DNA of 64,000 nucleotides from Epilithonimonas sp042695135 (GTDB lineage: Bacteria > Bacteroidota > Bacteroidia > Flavobacteriales > Weeksellaceae), in contig NZ_CP170547.1 in NCBI RefSeq assembly GCF_042695135.1, positions 124,001-188,000 on the forward strand, read 5' to 3'. The notes under the pieces are model-generated. The model ran no database searches and was not told where the DNA came from. It saw nothing but the letters and a program-made list of their open reading frames with translations. Below, piece by piece: positions 24,454 through 33,604 of the stretch. How positions within the stretch are numbered: position 1 is the first letter of the stretch; every line of letters begins with the position of its first letter. A program made the position numbers and the translations under genes.

Positions 24454-26811
24454 TTATTTGTTAAAATCTGTATCTTCTTCGGAATTTAGCGTTTCGTTAG
24501 AATGATCTTCTTTTTTCACGGGTTTGTCCGGAACGATCTGCGTTGGATTTTTGAGTTCGTCTATTGACTGTAATCCGCCTTCATCACCATATCCGTTTCT
24601 TAGATTATTAAGATCGGAACAGCTTCCTGTCCAGTTGGCTGGTTTTATGAATTTGTCATCCATAAGGATATTCAAAGCTTTGTCAGCAAATACTTTCTTC
24701 ATAAATAACGCCCAGATCGGCAGACCCATTTTTGCACCCTGCCCTTCTCCTGTACTATAGAAGTGGGTTGCTCTGTCTTCCCATCCTACCCAGACTCCGG
24801 TTGCCAGTTTTGGAACGATTCCCATAAACCAACCGTCGGAATTATTCTGTGTAGTTCCTGTTTTACCTGCAATCTCTGTAGTCACCGGGATTCCCTGTCT
24901 TCTAAGTTCGCCGGAGGCGGTCCCGAATTCTGCTACACCTTTCATCAGATCGATCATTGTGTAGGCGTACATCTCGTTCATCACTTCTTTTACAACAGGC
25001 TTCACTTCTTTGATGACGCGGCCGTTTGCATCTTCAATTCTCCAGATCATTTCCGGTTTGGTGTAATTTCCGAAGTTAGCAAATGTACTATATGCACCCA
25101 ACATTTCGTAAATTGTAATATCTGAAGTTCCCAATGCCATTGGCAAACTGGTAGAAATATCTGTTGTCACACCAAGATCTCTTGCGGTCTGGATAACGTT
25201 CTGAGTTCCTGACATCTCTGCCAAACGCAGCGCCACAGGGTTTTGGGATTGTGCTAATGCGTTTTTAAGCGTCAGCATTCCACCTCTACCGGGAACATGG
25301 TAAGTTCCTTTATTAAAACTTGCGTTTGAGACAGTAGAACACGGTGTCATCCCAAGATGCATAATTGCTGTTGCGTACACAAAAGGTTTGAAGGTAGATC
25401 CTACCTGACGTTTCCCCTGCTTCACGTGATCATATTGAAAATGCTGCCAGTTGATACCACCAACCCAGGCTTTTATATCACCCGTTGCAGGTTCCATAGA
25501 CATCAATCCCGCCTGTGCAATCTGCTTGTGATAGCGTATAGAATCCCAAGGTGACATCTCTACTTCTTCTTCTCCCTGCCATGTAAATCTAGACATTTTC
25601 ACGGGTTTATGGAAGTCCATCATAATAGAATCCTCGGACATCCCTTCAGCTTTCAGTTGTTTATATCTGCCTGTTCTTCTTACGGAAGACATCATCAGTT
25701 TGTTAATATCTGTTTTCGACAAATAATAATAAGGACGGTTTGGATTACGTCTCATTTCATTGTCAAAATTTCTTTGAAGATTGGTCAGATGTTCCTTAAT
25801 TGCCTCTTCTGCATAATGCTGCATTCTGGAATCTAAAGTCACGTAGATCTTCAACCCGTTTTTGTAAAGATTAAGCTCTTTTCCTGTTTCTTTCTCGTAG
25901 GTGTCAAGATATTGCTGGATTTCTTTTCTCAGATAGAATTTATAATAAGAAGAAAATCCATCCTCCACAGTTTTGATCTCGTGAAAATCAACAACTATCG
26001 GAGTGTTTACTGCTTTTTCATAAGTTGCATTATCGATGTAACCTGTGTCCAGCATTTGCTTCAGAACTACATCTCTACGGACTTTTGCTCTTTCAGGATT
26101 TCTGTAAGGATTATTTCTTCTCGGCGCTTCCAGCATTGCTACAAATGTGGCAGCTTCAGGCAAAGTCAACTGACTTGTTGTTTTATTAAAATATACTCTG
26201 GATGCCATCTCAATACCTTTTGCATTGAAAAGAAAATCCATTTTGTTGAAGTACAAAGCAACGATTTCTTCCTTAGTATATCGTTTTTCCAGACTGACAG
26301 CAACGCACCATTCTTTCAACTTTTGAAAAGCTCTTTCAATTTTATTTTGAGAAGCATTGCCTGTGAATAATAATTTTGCAAGCTGCTGAGTGATCGTGGA
26401 TCCACCACCTCTTTCTCCTCCAAATCTGATTGCTCTTAAAATAGACTTCAGATCGATGCCAGAGTGTTCCTTGAAACGCTCATCTTCTTTTGCCTGCAAA
26501 GCGTAGACAAGGAATGGCGGCAACTGTTTGTAAGTTACCGGCTTGGTCTTTTCTTTTTCAAATTTTCCCAAAAGAACATTGTCTGAAGAATAGATTTCTG
26601 ATGCTACATAAATATCCGGATTTTCCAACTCTTTTACATCAGGCATATCTCCCACAAATCCCTGAGCAACAGCAAAAAATGTCGCAGAAATCCCTAATAC
26701 GACGGCAAAAAATCCAATCCAGATAATCTTGATCCATTTTTTGATGCCGGATCTGTCTTTTTTCTTGTTTGGCAGAGGAAAAGTTTTATGTTCAGTTTTC
26801 TTATTTTCCAT
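24454..26811 (-). CDS. Bifunctional penicillin-binding protein 1A
   Basis: A class A PBP that polymerises and crosslinks peptidoglycan at the outer face of the inner membrane. The 785-residue protein has a basic cytosolic tail, one membrane helix (about 30-50), a GT51 glycosyltransferase domain with AKEDERFKEHSGID and GGGSTITQQLAKLLF, and a transpeptidase domain with Ser-x-x-Lys (GSTFKPF), Ser-x-Asn (AQSQNP) and KTGTTQNN. The tail is acidic and disordered. It starts 7 nt after gldH, so wall synthesis and a gliding lipoprotein share a transcript. Confidence 0.93.
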   Translation of the reverse strand: MENKKTEHKTFPLPNKKKDRSGIKKWIKIIWIGFFAVVLGISATFFAVAQGFVGDMPDVKELENPDIYVASEIYSSDNVLLGKFEKEKTKPVTYKQLPPFLVYALQAKEDERFKEHSGIDLKSILRAIRFGGERGGGSTITQQLAKLLFTGNASQNKIERAFQKLKEWCVAVSLEKRYTKEEIVALYFNKMDFLFNAKGIEMASRVYFNKTTSQLTLPEAATFVAMLEAPRRNNPYRNPERAKVRRDVVLKQMLDTGYIDNATYEKAVNTPIVVDFHEIKTVEDGFSSYYKFYLRKEIQQYLDTYEKETGKELNLYKNGLKIYVTLDSRMQHYAEEAIKEHLTNLQRNFDNEMRRNPNRPYYYLSKTDINKLMMSSVRRTGRYKQLKAEGMSEDSIMMDFHKPVKMSRFTWQGEEEVEMSPWDSIRYHKQIAQAGLMSMEPATGDIKAWVGGINWQHFQYDHVKQGKRQVGSTFKPFVYATAIMHLGMTPCSTVSNASFNKGTYHVPGRGGMLTLKNALAQSQNPVALRLAEMSGTQNVIQTARDLGVTTDISTSLPMALGTSDITIYEMLGAYSTFANFGNYTKPEMIWRIEDANGRVIKEVKPVVKEVMNEMYAYTMIDLMKGVAEFGTASGELRRQGIPVTTEIAGKTGTTQNNSDGWFMGIVPKLATGVWVGWEDRATHFYSTGEGQGAKMGLPIWALFMKKVFADKALNILMDDKFIKPANWTGSCSDLNNLRNGYGDEGGLQSIDELKNPTQIVPDKPVKKEDHSNETLNSEEDTDFNK

Positions 26812-26818
26812 TAATAAA

Positions 26819-27289
26819 TTATGGCTTTAAGTTTTGAATTTTAATTCCTATATCTTCTATTCCCGGTAATACATTTCTTCTCATTGCATGCACAACTTTG
26901 ACAGAATAACTACCGTTTTGCGGAAATTTATAATTTAATTTATACTGAAAAAGAATTTCTTTAGTATCTCCGAATCCTGTCCCGATCCATTCGCCATTCG
27001 GTTTTGCTAATACAAAATTGAGCGTATCGGTAGAGATATTCTTTTTGTTGTGTTCGATTTTTGCAATCAGCCTAAGATTACTATATGGATAATCGTTATT
27101 ATTCCGAACTACAAATATCAGATTTTTCTGATTCTGAGCATCTTTCACTTCAAAATCAAATGTTTGGGCATCATTTTTTTTCCAATGATTTTCTATATCA
27201 TTCACCAAAATTTTCTCGTCTCCGTTTTGGCACGAACTCAAAGATAAAAACAGGATAAAAACAACTATTGATCTAAGCATTACCTTCAT
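26819..27289 (-). CDS. gldH: Gliding motility lipoprotein GldH
   Basis: A lipoprotein required for gliding and linked to type IX secretion in flavobacteria. I start it at 27289 (MKVMLRSIVV), giving a signal peptide with lipobox SLSSC and Cys at residue 20; another ATG at 27280 is also usable. The longer frame from 27385 adds a basic run encoded inside ricT and is rejected. The C-terminal part shows a beta-rich GldH-like domain (FVVRNNNDYPYSNLRL, GTGFGDTKEILFQYK). It overlaps the ricT end by 17 nt. Many Chryseobacterium-type bacteria keep gldH even when they do not visibly glide. Confidence 0.88.
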   Translation of the reverse strand: MKVMLRSIVVFILFLSLSSCQNGDEKILVNDIENHWKKNDAQTFDFEVKDAQNQKNLIFVVRNNNDYPYSNLRLIAKIEHNKKNISTDTLNFVLAKPNGEWIGTGFGDTKEILFQYKLNYKFPQNGSYSVKVVHAMRRNVLPGIEDIGIKIQNLKP

Positions 27290-28640
27290 TTTTCGGCGGA
27301 AATTTCTTTTTCGGTTTTTTGAACGGTTTTTTTTGCGTTTTATTTTCCGAAGACTGATTCTCTGTCGACTGAACTTGTGGAACAACTGTTTTATTTTCTA
27401 CAGGTTTCTGCTCATTGGAACGAGGTCTGTTATCAGCTTGTTTTGGATTTCTATTTTCAGGTTGTCTCGCAGGCCTGTCGGACTGTTTTGCAGCTTTGTT
27501 ATCAGATTGTTTCGGGTTTCTGTCTCTGTTATTATTCGGTCTTGGTTTTCTGTTTTTCTTTTCAAAACGGTCAACGCTGTTTTCCTGAATCAGATCAGAA
27601 GTTATCATACGGTTCTCAACCACTTTGAGATCTTCCAGAGCCTGTGATTTCTCGCCTTTTTTATTAATGGCAATCATCTTTTGAACTTCGTAGATATCAA
27701 TGTCGTACCATGTCATAGAATTTTCTACATAAGCAAACCACATTTTCTTTTTAAAAACGTCTATCTTGATGCAGAATGCTCTCCCTTTTTCTGTATTGAG
27801 AACCGTGCTGGATGAAGGGAAATCTCTCAACACATCCAGATAAGTGTCTAGTTCATAGTTGAGACAACACTTCAGTTTGCCGCATTGCCCAGCCAATTTC
27901 TGAGGATTGATGCTCAACTGCTGATATCTCGCCGCATTGGTATTCACCGATCTGAAATCCGTAAGCCAGGTAGAACAGCAAAGTTCTCTACCGCAGGATC
28001 CGATACCACCAACTTTTGCAGACTCCTGACGGAAGCCTATTTGCTTCATATCGATCTTCGTTCTGAAAGCGGAGGCGTATTCTTTGATCAGCACCCGGAA
28101 ATCTATTCGGTTGTCCGCTGTGTAATAGAATGTTACCTTGGATCCATCACCTTGATATTCTACATCTGTGATTTTCATCTCAAGCTTTAGTCCGTAAGCA
28201 ATTTTACGGGCATCTACTTTGATGGCATTTTCCTTATTTCTAAGGTCTTGCCAGGTTTCAATATCCTTTTGATTCGCAAGGCGATAGACCTTTTGTATGC
28301 TGTCTTCGTGCACGTTTTTTTTCTTCATCTGGATTTTTACCAGCTCTCCTGAAAGACTTACTACACCTATATCGTGACCCGGACTGGATTCTACAGCAAT
28401 GATACTTCCTATATGTAAAGGCAGGTTGTTGACGTTTCTATAATATAATTTACGTTCGTTTTTGAAACGAACTTCCACATATTCTGAGCTTTTTGAACCC
28501 GATGGATTAACATCAGAAAGCCAGTCAAAAACACTTAATTTATAACTATTGCCACATGTATCTACACTACTGCACCCACTGGCACTCTTCGTACCGCAAG
28601 AGTGGGAAGAATCGCCGGATGTTTTGCATCCACAACTCAT
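27273..28640 (-). CDS. ricT: PSP1-domain protein RicT
   Basis: A 455-residue cytosolic protein of the RicT/YaaT family, which in Bacillus forms a Fe-S-bearing complex that influences RNA processing. It has a Cys-rich N-terminus (CGCKT...SCGTKS...CSSVDTCG), a PSP1 core (about 50-320) with RIDFRVLIKEYASAFRTKIDMKQIG and the paired-Cys segments GRELCCSTWL and CGKLKCCLNYE, and a disordered Asn/Arg/Lys/Gln-rich tail of about 100 residues. It starts the ricT-gldH-PBP operon. A -7 box (minus TAACTTTG, 28666-28673) lies 25 nt upstream. Confidence 0.88.
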   Translation of the reverse strand: MSCGCKTSGDSSHSCGTKSASGCSSVDTCGNSYKLSVFDWLSDVNPSGSKSSEYVEVRFKNERKLYYRNVNNLPLHIGSIIAVESSPGHDIGVVSLSGELVKIQMKKKNVHEDSIQKVYRLANQKDIETWQDLRNKENAIKVDARKIAYGLKLEMKITDVEYQGDGSKVTFYYTADNRIDFRVLIKEYASAFRTKIDMKQIGFRQESAKVGGIGSCGRELCCSTWLTDFRSVNTNAARYQQLSINPQKLAGQCGKLKCCLNYELDTYLDVLRDFPSSSTVLNTEKGRAFCIKIDVFKKKMWFAYVENSMTWYDIDIYEVQKMIAINKKGEKSQALEDLKVVENRMITSDLIQENSVDRFEKKNRKPRPNNNRDRNPKQSDNKAAKQSDRPARQPENRNPKQADNRPRSNEQKPVENKTVVPQVQSTENQSSENKTQKKPFKKPKKKFPPKNEGNA

Positions 28641-29019
28641 ATTTTATTTTTTTTATGTCTGATTGCAAAGTTAATATAAATTTTATTTAAGCTTGATGAA
28701 TATATTTTTTAAAAACGCATTTTTGTTAATTTTTAGTTAATATAGGATTAATATTAGCAATTTATCATATAAAGCTATATAATATTACGATATATTCAAA
28801 AGAAAATTAGTCATTTTACTATGGTTTACATTATATTGTTTAAAATTAAACATCGATTTAATTTTTCTAAAATACATATCTAAATACATAATAAACAGTC
28901 ACTTAATATAAATAATTAATTAAACAATTATTCTAAGAATAGCAATGTTTAACATTTTTTATGTTTTTTTATAATTGTTATTAAAATAATTATAAATTTG
29001 GAACATTAATAATAACTAT
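28641..29019. other. AT-rich divergent intergenic region
   Basis: This 379-nt gap has no credible gene. It is extremely AT-rich, with many ATAAT/AATTA runs. It holds the ricT -7 box (28666-28673, minus strand) and the FadL-like gene's -7 box TAAATTTG at 28993-29000, 19 nt before its ATG. No terminator or RNA structure was recognised. Confidence 0.6.
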
Positions 29020-30258
29020 ATGAAAAGAATTTTAATGACCATGGCTTTAACAGCCGGAGTAATGGCATACGCAGGAGGATTCCGAGTATCTCTTCAAGGC
29101 GTTAAGCAGTTAGCGATGGCTCATACCAGCGCTCACGCAGAGGATGCAAGTGTTGCGTTCTTCAACCCTGCGGGTATTTCTTTTATCCCTGCAAAACTAA
29201 GTGTAGCTGCGGGAGGTTTTGGAATTTCAAACAAAATTACTTTCCAGAACACAAGCACTCTACAGCAGACTCAAACAGATAATCCAATTGGAACTCCAGT
29301 CTATGCAGCAATTGCGTACAAAGTAATGGATCAACTTTCTGTAGGGTTTAGTTTTTCAACACCTTTTGGTAGCACAATAGAATGGCCAACAAATTGGGAA
29401 GGTGCGGAAATGGTAGAAAAATTAGAACTTAAAAGCTACTTCTTCCAACCAATGATCTCTGTGAAATTGGCACCTTGGGCATCTTTTGGAGCCAGTTATA
29501 TCTATGCAAGAGGAAAAGTGGACTGGACAAAAAGAGTAACACAATTAGGCGGATCTCTTAATCTTTTAGATGACGAAGCTACAGGTCACGGTTTTGGTTT
29601 TGGATTCTATTTCCAGCCGGACAGCCAGTGGGATGTGAGTGTCGCATACCGCTCTCCTGTTGATATGAAAGCTGAAAATGGAAAAGCGACGTTTAATATT
29701 TCTCCAGCGTTATATCCTAATATTGGACTGGCAGCAACTGGTGGTGTTGACAACTTCAAAGCGACTCTGCCTTTGGTAGATGAAATCACTTTGGGTGCTA
29801 CATATAAAGTGACACCAAAATGGTTGGTTTCTGCAGATTTCAACTATCACGGCTGGGAGAGATATAATAAACTGACTTTGGATTTTGCCAATGCTCCTGT
29901 TGGGAATCAGGCATCTGATCCTACAATTTTGGTAGCTCCTAAAAACTTTAAAAATACGAAAAGTATACGTGTTGGAACGCAATATATGGTTACAGATATG
30001 ATTGCAGCAAGAGCCGGATGGTACTATGATGAGTCTCCATATTCTGATGAAAACTTCATTCCGGAAACACCTTCTTTTAACAATTATGTATTGACTGCAG
30101 GTATTGGACTTAAATTTAACAAATTAGGCGTAGATCTTTCCGGAGCTTATGCAATGCCAGAAAGCAGAAAAGTAAACAATGTTTATAACAGTTTTTACGG
30201 ACAAGCAAAGGCAGATGTATTTTACTTTGGTTTAGGATTATCTTACAATGCATTTTAA
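29020..30258 (+). CDS. OMPP1/FadL-family outer-membrane transport protein
   Basis: A 412-residue outer-membrane beta-barrel of the FadL/TodX family, which takes up long-chain fatty acids or other hydrophobic molecules. A signal peptide ends near residue 19 (MAYAG); the mature N-terminus is GGFRVSLQGVKQLAMAHTSAHAEDASVAFFNPAG, the family's hatch motif. Alternating beta strands continue to a terminal FYFGLGLSYNAF, ending in the aromatic typical of barrel proteins. The downstream GDSL lipoprotein follows after 18 nt, an apparent operon suggesting ester hydrolysis coupled to lipid uptake. Confidence 0.9.
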   Translation: MKRILMTMALTAGVMAYAGGFRVSLQGVKQLAMAHTSAHAEDASVAFFNPAGISFIPAKLSVAAGGFGISNKITFQNTSTLQQTQTDNPIGTPVYAAIAYKVMDQLSVGFSFSTPFGSTIEWPTNWEGAEMVEKLELKSYFFQPMISVKLAPWASFGASYIYARGKVDWTKRVTQLGGSLNLLDDEATGHGFGFGFYFQPDSQWDVSVAYRSPVDMKAENGKATFNISPALYPNIGLAATGGVDNFKATLPLVDEITLGATYKVTPKWLVSADFNYHGWERYNKLTLDFANAPVGNQASDPTILVAPKNFKNTKSIRVGTQYMVTDMIAARAGWYYDESPYSDENFIPETPSFNNYVLTAGIGLKFNKLGVDLSGAYAMPESRKVNNVYNSFYGQAKADVFYFGLGLSYNAF

Positions 30259-30276
30259 AAATTAGAATTAATAATT

Positions 30277-31797
30277 ATGAAAAAGATATTTTTATCAGGT
30301 ATAGCGGCTTCTCTTTTATTTGTGGTAAGCTGTCAAACAGAATTCGATAATGATACGGAAGATGTTGCTGTAACGTCGGGAAATGCGAATTTTTCAAAGT
30401 ATGTTGCGTTAGGTAACTCTTTGACATCCGGATACAGAGATGGTGCATTATACTCCAGCGGACAAGCAGAATCTTATCCCTTGATGCTTGCAACTCAAAT
30501 GAAACTTGCAGGTGGTGGAGAATTTACACAACCCATGATGCCAAATGATGTTGGTGGTTTTATAGGAATCCCTGGATTTGGAGGAAAATACACACTGAAA
30601 GTCGTATCCGGAGCAATATCTCCAGTCCAATCCGATGCTGCGGCTGCTTTGGACATCATCGGAGGAGCAGGGAAATACTTCAATAATATGGGTGTTCCCG
30701 GAGCAAAATCTTTCCACCTTGTCACCCCGGGCTATGGAAGCGCGGCAAACTTAGCAGCAGGCAAAGCCAATCCATATTTTGTAAGATTTGCAACTTCTGC
30801 TTCAACAACAGTTCTTGCAGATGCGATGGCACAAAAACCAACCTTCTTTTCTCTCTGGATTGGCGCAAACGACGTATTGAGTTATGCGACAAGTGGAGGA
30901 AGTGGTGTGGATCAAACAGGAAATACAAATCCGGCAACTTATGGATCTAACGATATTTCTGATCCGAATGTGGTAGCAGCTTCCATAAAAGGAGTTCTTG
31001 ATGGATTAAAATCAGTAGGTACAACTCAAGGAGCGATTTCTAACATTCCTTATGTATCTTCTGTTCCTTATTTCACAACCGTTCCTTATAATCCTTTAAC
31101 GCCGGCAGCTTTAGGTGCAAACCTTGCAGCATTGAATTCAGGTTTATATGGCCCTCTTAAACAAGCTTTAACAGCTTTTGGTGCAGGAACCAGAATTAAC
31201 TTATTATCTTCTACTTCTGCAAATCCTGTATTAATTAAGGATACTTCGCTTACGAATTTATCTGCTCAGCTGACTGCTGCTTTGACTCCTTCCTTAGGTG
31301 CTGCTACAGCTGCTGCATTTGGACAAATTTATGGTCAGGCAAGACAGGCAACTTCTGAAGACTTCGTATTGCTACCTGCAAGTTCAATCATTGCCAAAAC
31401 AAATCCAAGTGCACCTGCTTCTATAAATGTATATGGTGTATCTTATCCATTAGATAACCAATATGTTTTGACAAAAACAGAATCAGCTTTGGTTACAGCT
31501 GCAACAGACGCATATAACGCTTCTATTACAAGTCTGGCATCTTCATACGGTTTGGCTTTGGTAGATTCAAAAGCAAAAATGATGGAACTTAATTCCACTT
31601 CCGGAATTCAATGGGATGGTGTAAAATACACCTCGAAATTTGTAACAGGTGGCACGTTCTCTCTTGATGGCGTTCACCCACTAGGACGTGGATATGCAAT
31701 TATTGCCAACGAATATCTGAAAGCAATCAACTTGAAATATAGATCTAATCTTCCTATGGTAAATCCAAATTCCTACACTGGAGTTATGTTTCCTTAG
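30277..31797 (+). CDS. SGNH/GDSL-family hydrolase lipoprotein
   Basis: A 506-residue lipoprotein (lipobox LFVVSC, Cys near residue 19), probably an esterase or lipase on the cell surface or in the periplasm. SGNH blocks: I with the catalytic Ser in YVALGNSLTSGYRDG, III with Asn in LWIGANDVLSY, and V with the Asp/His pair in FSLDGVHPLGRGYA. The large insert between blocks is Ala/Thr/Ser-rich. The pairing with the FadL-like porin suggests release of fatty acids for import. A strong terminator follows. Confidence 0.9.
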   Translation: MKKIFLSGIAASLLFVVSCQTEFDNDTEDVAVTSGNANFSKYVALGNSLTSGYRDGALYSSGQAESYPLMLATQMKLAGGGEFTQPMMPNDVGGFIGIPGFGGKYTLKVVSGAISPVQSDAAAALDIIGGAGKYFNNMGVPGAKSFHLVTPGYGSAANLAAGKANPYFVRFATSASTTVLADAMAQKPTFFSLWIGANDVLSYATSGGSGVDQTGNTNPATYGSNDISDPNVVAASIKGVLDGLKSVGTTQGAISNIPYVSSVPYFTTVPYNPLTPAALGANLAALNSGLYGPLKQALTAFGAGTRINLLSSTSANPVLIKDTSLTNLSAQLTAALTPSLGAATAAAFGQIYGQARQATSEDFVLLPASSIIAKTNPSAPASINVYGVSYPLDNQYVLTKTESALVTAATDAYNASITSLASSYGLALVDSKAKMMELNSTSGIQWDGVKYTSKFVTGGTFSLDGVHPLGRGYAIIANEYLKAINLKYRSNLPMVNPNSYTGVMFP

Positions 31798-31815
31798 TTA
31801 AGATTAATAAATCAA

Positions 31816-31856
31816 TAAAAAAGCCGTCTCATTCTTATACGAGACGGCTTTTTTAT
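31816..31856 (+). terminator. Intrinsic terminator after the GDSL gene
   Basis: AAAAAAGCCGTCTC / GAGACGGCTTTTTT hairpin with a T-run, 19 nt after the stop. Confidence 0.85.
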
Positions 31857-31906
31857 TTGAAATTAATATTATTTCTGATATATAAAATTTTGATTATTTT
31901 TACAGT

Positions 31907-32332
31907 ATGCTTTCAAAAAGAGTCAAATACGCAATCAAAACTTTGCTTTTCCTGAACAGGAAGGACAATTCCTCATTATTCTCTGCTAAAAAAATATCGG
32001 AGAACGAACGTATTCCTCTCAAATTTCTGGAACAGATCCTTCGCGAACTCAAGCAAAACAAAATTCTTAAAAGCGAAAGAGGAGCAGAAGGTGGTTATAC
32101 ATTCATGAAAGATCCGGCCGACATCAAAGTTCTGGATGTGATCAGAATCGTAGACGGACCTGTTGCAATGTTGCCTTGTGCATCTCTTAATTTTTATGAA
32201 AAATGTGCCGACTGCACAGATGAAGCCACTTGCAGCATTAGAAAATTACTGATCAATGTCCGTGACAATATGTTGCCAATTTTGGACACAAGTATTGCCG
32301 ATATGACAAAATCTGAAACTTTACCTATATAA
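31907..32332 (+). CDS. Rrf2-family transcriptional regulator
   Basis: A 141-residue winged-helix repressor. The N-terminal part (KRVKYAIKTLLFLNRK, ISENERIPLKFLEQILRELKQNKILKSERGAEGGYTF) matches Rrf2. Four cysteines in the sensor segment (LPCASLNFYEKCADCTDEATC) suggest a Fe-S or thiol sensor, as in IscR-like proteins, but the cofactor is inference. It directly abuts tadA (stop and ATG touch). Targets are unknown. Confidence 0.87.
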   Translation: MLSKRVKYAIKTLLFLNRKDNSSLFSAKKISENERIPLKFLEQILRELKQNKILKSERGAEGGYTFMKDPADIKVLDVIRIVDGPVAMLPCASLNFYEKCADCTDEATCSIRKLLINVRDNMLPILDTSIADMTKSETLPI

Positions 32333-32764
32333 ATGTTCACCGACGAATATTTTATGAAAATGGCCTTTCAGGAAGCCGGATTAGCCTTAGAAAAAGATGA
32401 AGTTCCCGTTGGATGTGTCGTTGTTTCCAACAACAGAGTCATTGCAAAATCACATAATCTTACCGAAACTCTGAATGATGTGACGGCTCACGCAGAAATG
32501 CAGGCCATCACTTCGGCCGCCAATTACCTCGGTGGGAAGTATCTTCAGAATTGTACGTTATATGTGACTTTGGAGCCTTGTATTATGTGCGCTGGTGCGC
32601 TCAACTGGTCACAGATTACTAAAGTCGTGATTGGAGCAAGAGATGAGCAAAGAGGTTTTATTAATAAAAACTTATCGCTCCATCCAAAAACAGAAGTCGT
32701 AACTGGAATTCTGGAAAACGAATGCTCCCAGATTGTGAAAGATTTTTTTAAAAATAAGAGATAG
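32333..32764 (+). CDS. tadA: tRNA adenosine(34) deaminase / nucleoside deaminase
   Basis: A 143-residue zinc deaminase that converts adenosine to inosine at the wobble position of tRNA-Arg(ACG). The zinc motif HAEM (near residue 53) with its catalytic Glu and PCIMCAGA (near 84) are intact. Length and the tail NECSQIVKDFFKNKR fit TadA. It is co-transcribed with the Rrf2 regulator. Its stop directly touches the convergent coaX stop. Confidence 0.88.
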   Translation: MFTDEYFMKMAFQEAGLALEKDEVPVGCVVVSNNRVIAKSHNLTETLNDVTAHAEMQAITSAANYLGGKYLQNCTLYVTLEPCIMCAGALNWSQITKVVIGARDEQRGFINKNLSLHPKTEVVTGILENECSQIVKDFFKNKR

Positions 32765-33523
32765 TTACAGATCCTTGCCTAAAAAATAAAGTCCTTTTAA
32801 TGTGTGAAGTCTGTCGCCGATGTTGATTTTATCAGTCAATGGTTTATAAACATGGCTCACACCGCCGGTTGCTATTACGAAACAATCATCATTCACCTCA
32901 TCATTAATTCTGTCGATAAAACCTTCCACCATCCCGAGATAACCGTAAACCATTCCGCTTTGCATACATGTAACAGTGTCCAACCCTAAAACAGTTTTCG
33001 GTTTCACCAGTTCGATTTCCGGAAGCTGAGCCGTATCGTGAATCAGACTATTAAGTGACGTAATAATTCCGGGGGCGATGATAACGCCTAACGTTTCGCC
33101 ATTCTCATCAATGCAACTAGCTGTAAGAGCCGTTCCGAAATCGATAATGATTTTCTTCTTTCCAGAATAGAGATTGTGCGCTGCAACAAGATTGGCGTAG
33201 ATATCAGTTCCCATCTGTTTGGACTTCGGAATGACATCAGAAGGTGTATTTCTGTCGACGATGATGGGAAGTTTATTATGGATCTTCTTGATCCCGCTGC
33301 TCACCACTTTCGTTAATTGGGGAACTACTGAACCGATGATGATTTTATCAATATTCTGAGGGTCAATTTTATAGGTCTGATACAACATCAGGATCTGAAC
33401 ATACAGTTCGTCCGTTGTTTTGTACGGTTTTGTATTGATGACCCACGAGATGTCACAATTGTCATCATCAAACAATCCAAAACGGATATTCGTGTTTCCT
33501 ATATTGATTACGATAGAATTCAT
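32765..33523 (-). CDS. coaX: Type III pantothenate kinase
   Basis: The first step of CoA synthesis, phosphorylating pantothenate. I start it at 33523 (MNSIVINIGNTNIRFGLF), which opens with the ASKHA-fold phosphate motif; the longer frame to 33565 lacks that logic. Other motifs are IIIDFGTALTASCID near residue 115, APGIITSLNSL and ATGGVSHVYKPL. The 252-residue length is typical. With coaBC at 48665-49858, the window holds two CoA-pathway genes at separate loci. Confidence 0.92.
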   Translation of the reverse strand: MNSIVINIGNTNIRFGLFDDDNCDISWVINTKPYKTTDELYVQILMLYQTYKIDPQNIDKIIIGSVVPQLTKVVSSGIKKIHNKLPIIVDRNTPSDVIPKSKQMGTDIYANLVAAHNLYSGKKKIIIDFGTALTASCIDENGETLGVIIAPGIITSLNSLIHDTAQLPEIELVKPKTVLGLDTVTCMQSGMVYGYLGMVEGFIDRINDEVNDDCFVIATGGVSHVYKPLTDKINIGDRLHTLKGLYFLGKDL

Positions 33524-33604
33524 AAATTTTGTATTAAGCATTAAGTAAAATGCACGAAGTATCAAAAAGTCATTATACTTAATACATTTTACTTTTTACA
33601 ATTT

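Noticed and set aside
27290..27385. Basic 32-residue extension of GldH
   Set aside because: It lies inside the ricT coding region and would destroy the lipoprotein signal peptide that begins at 27289.
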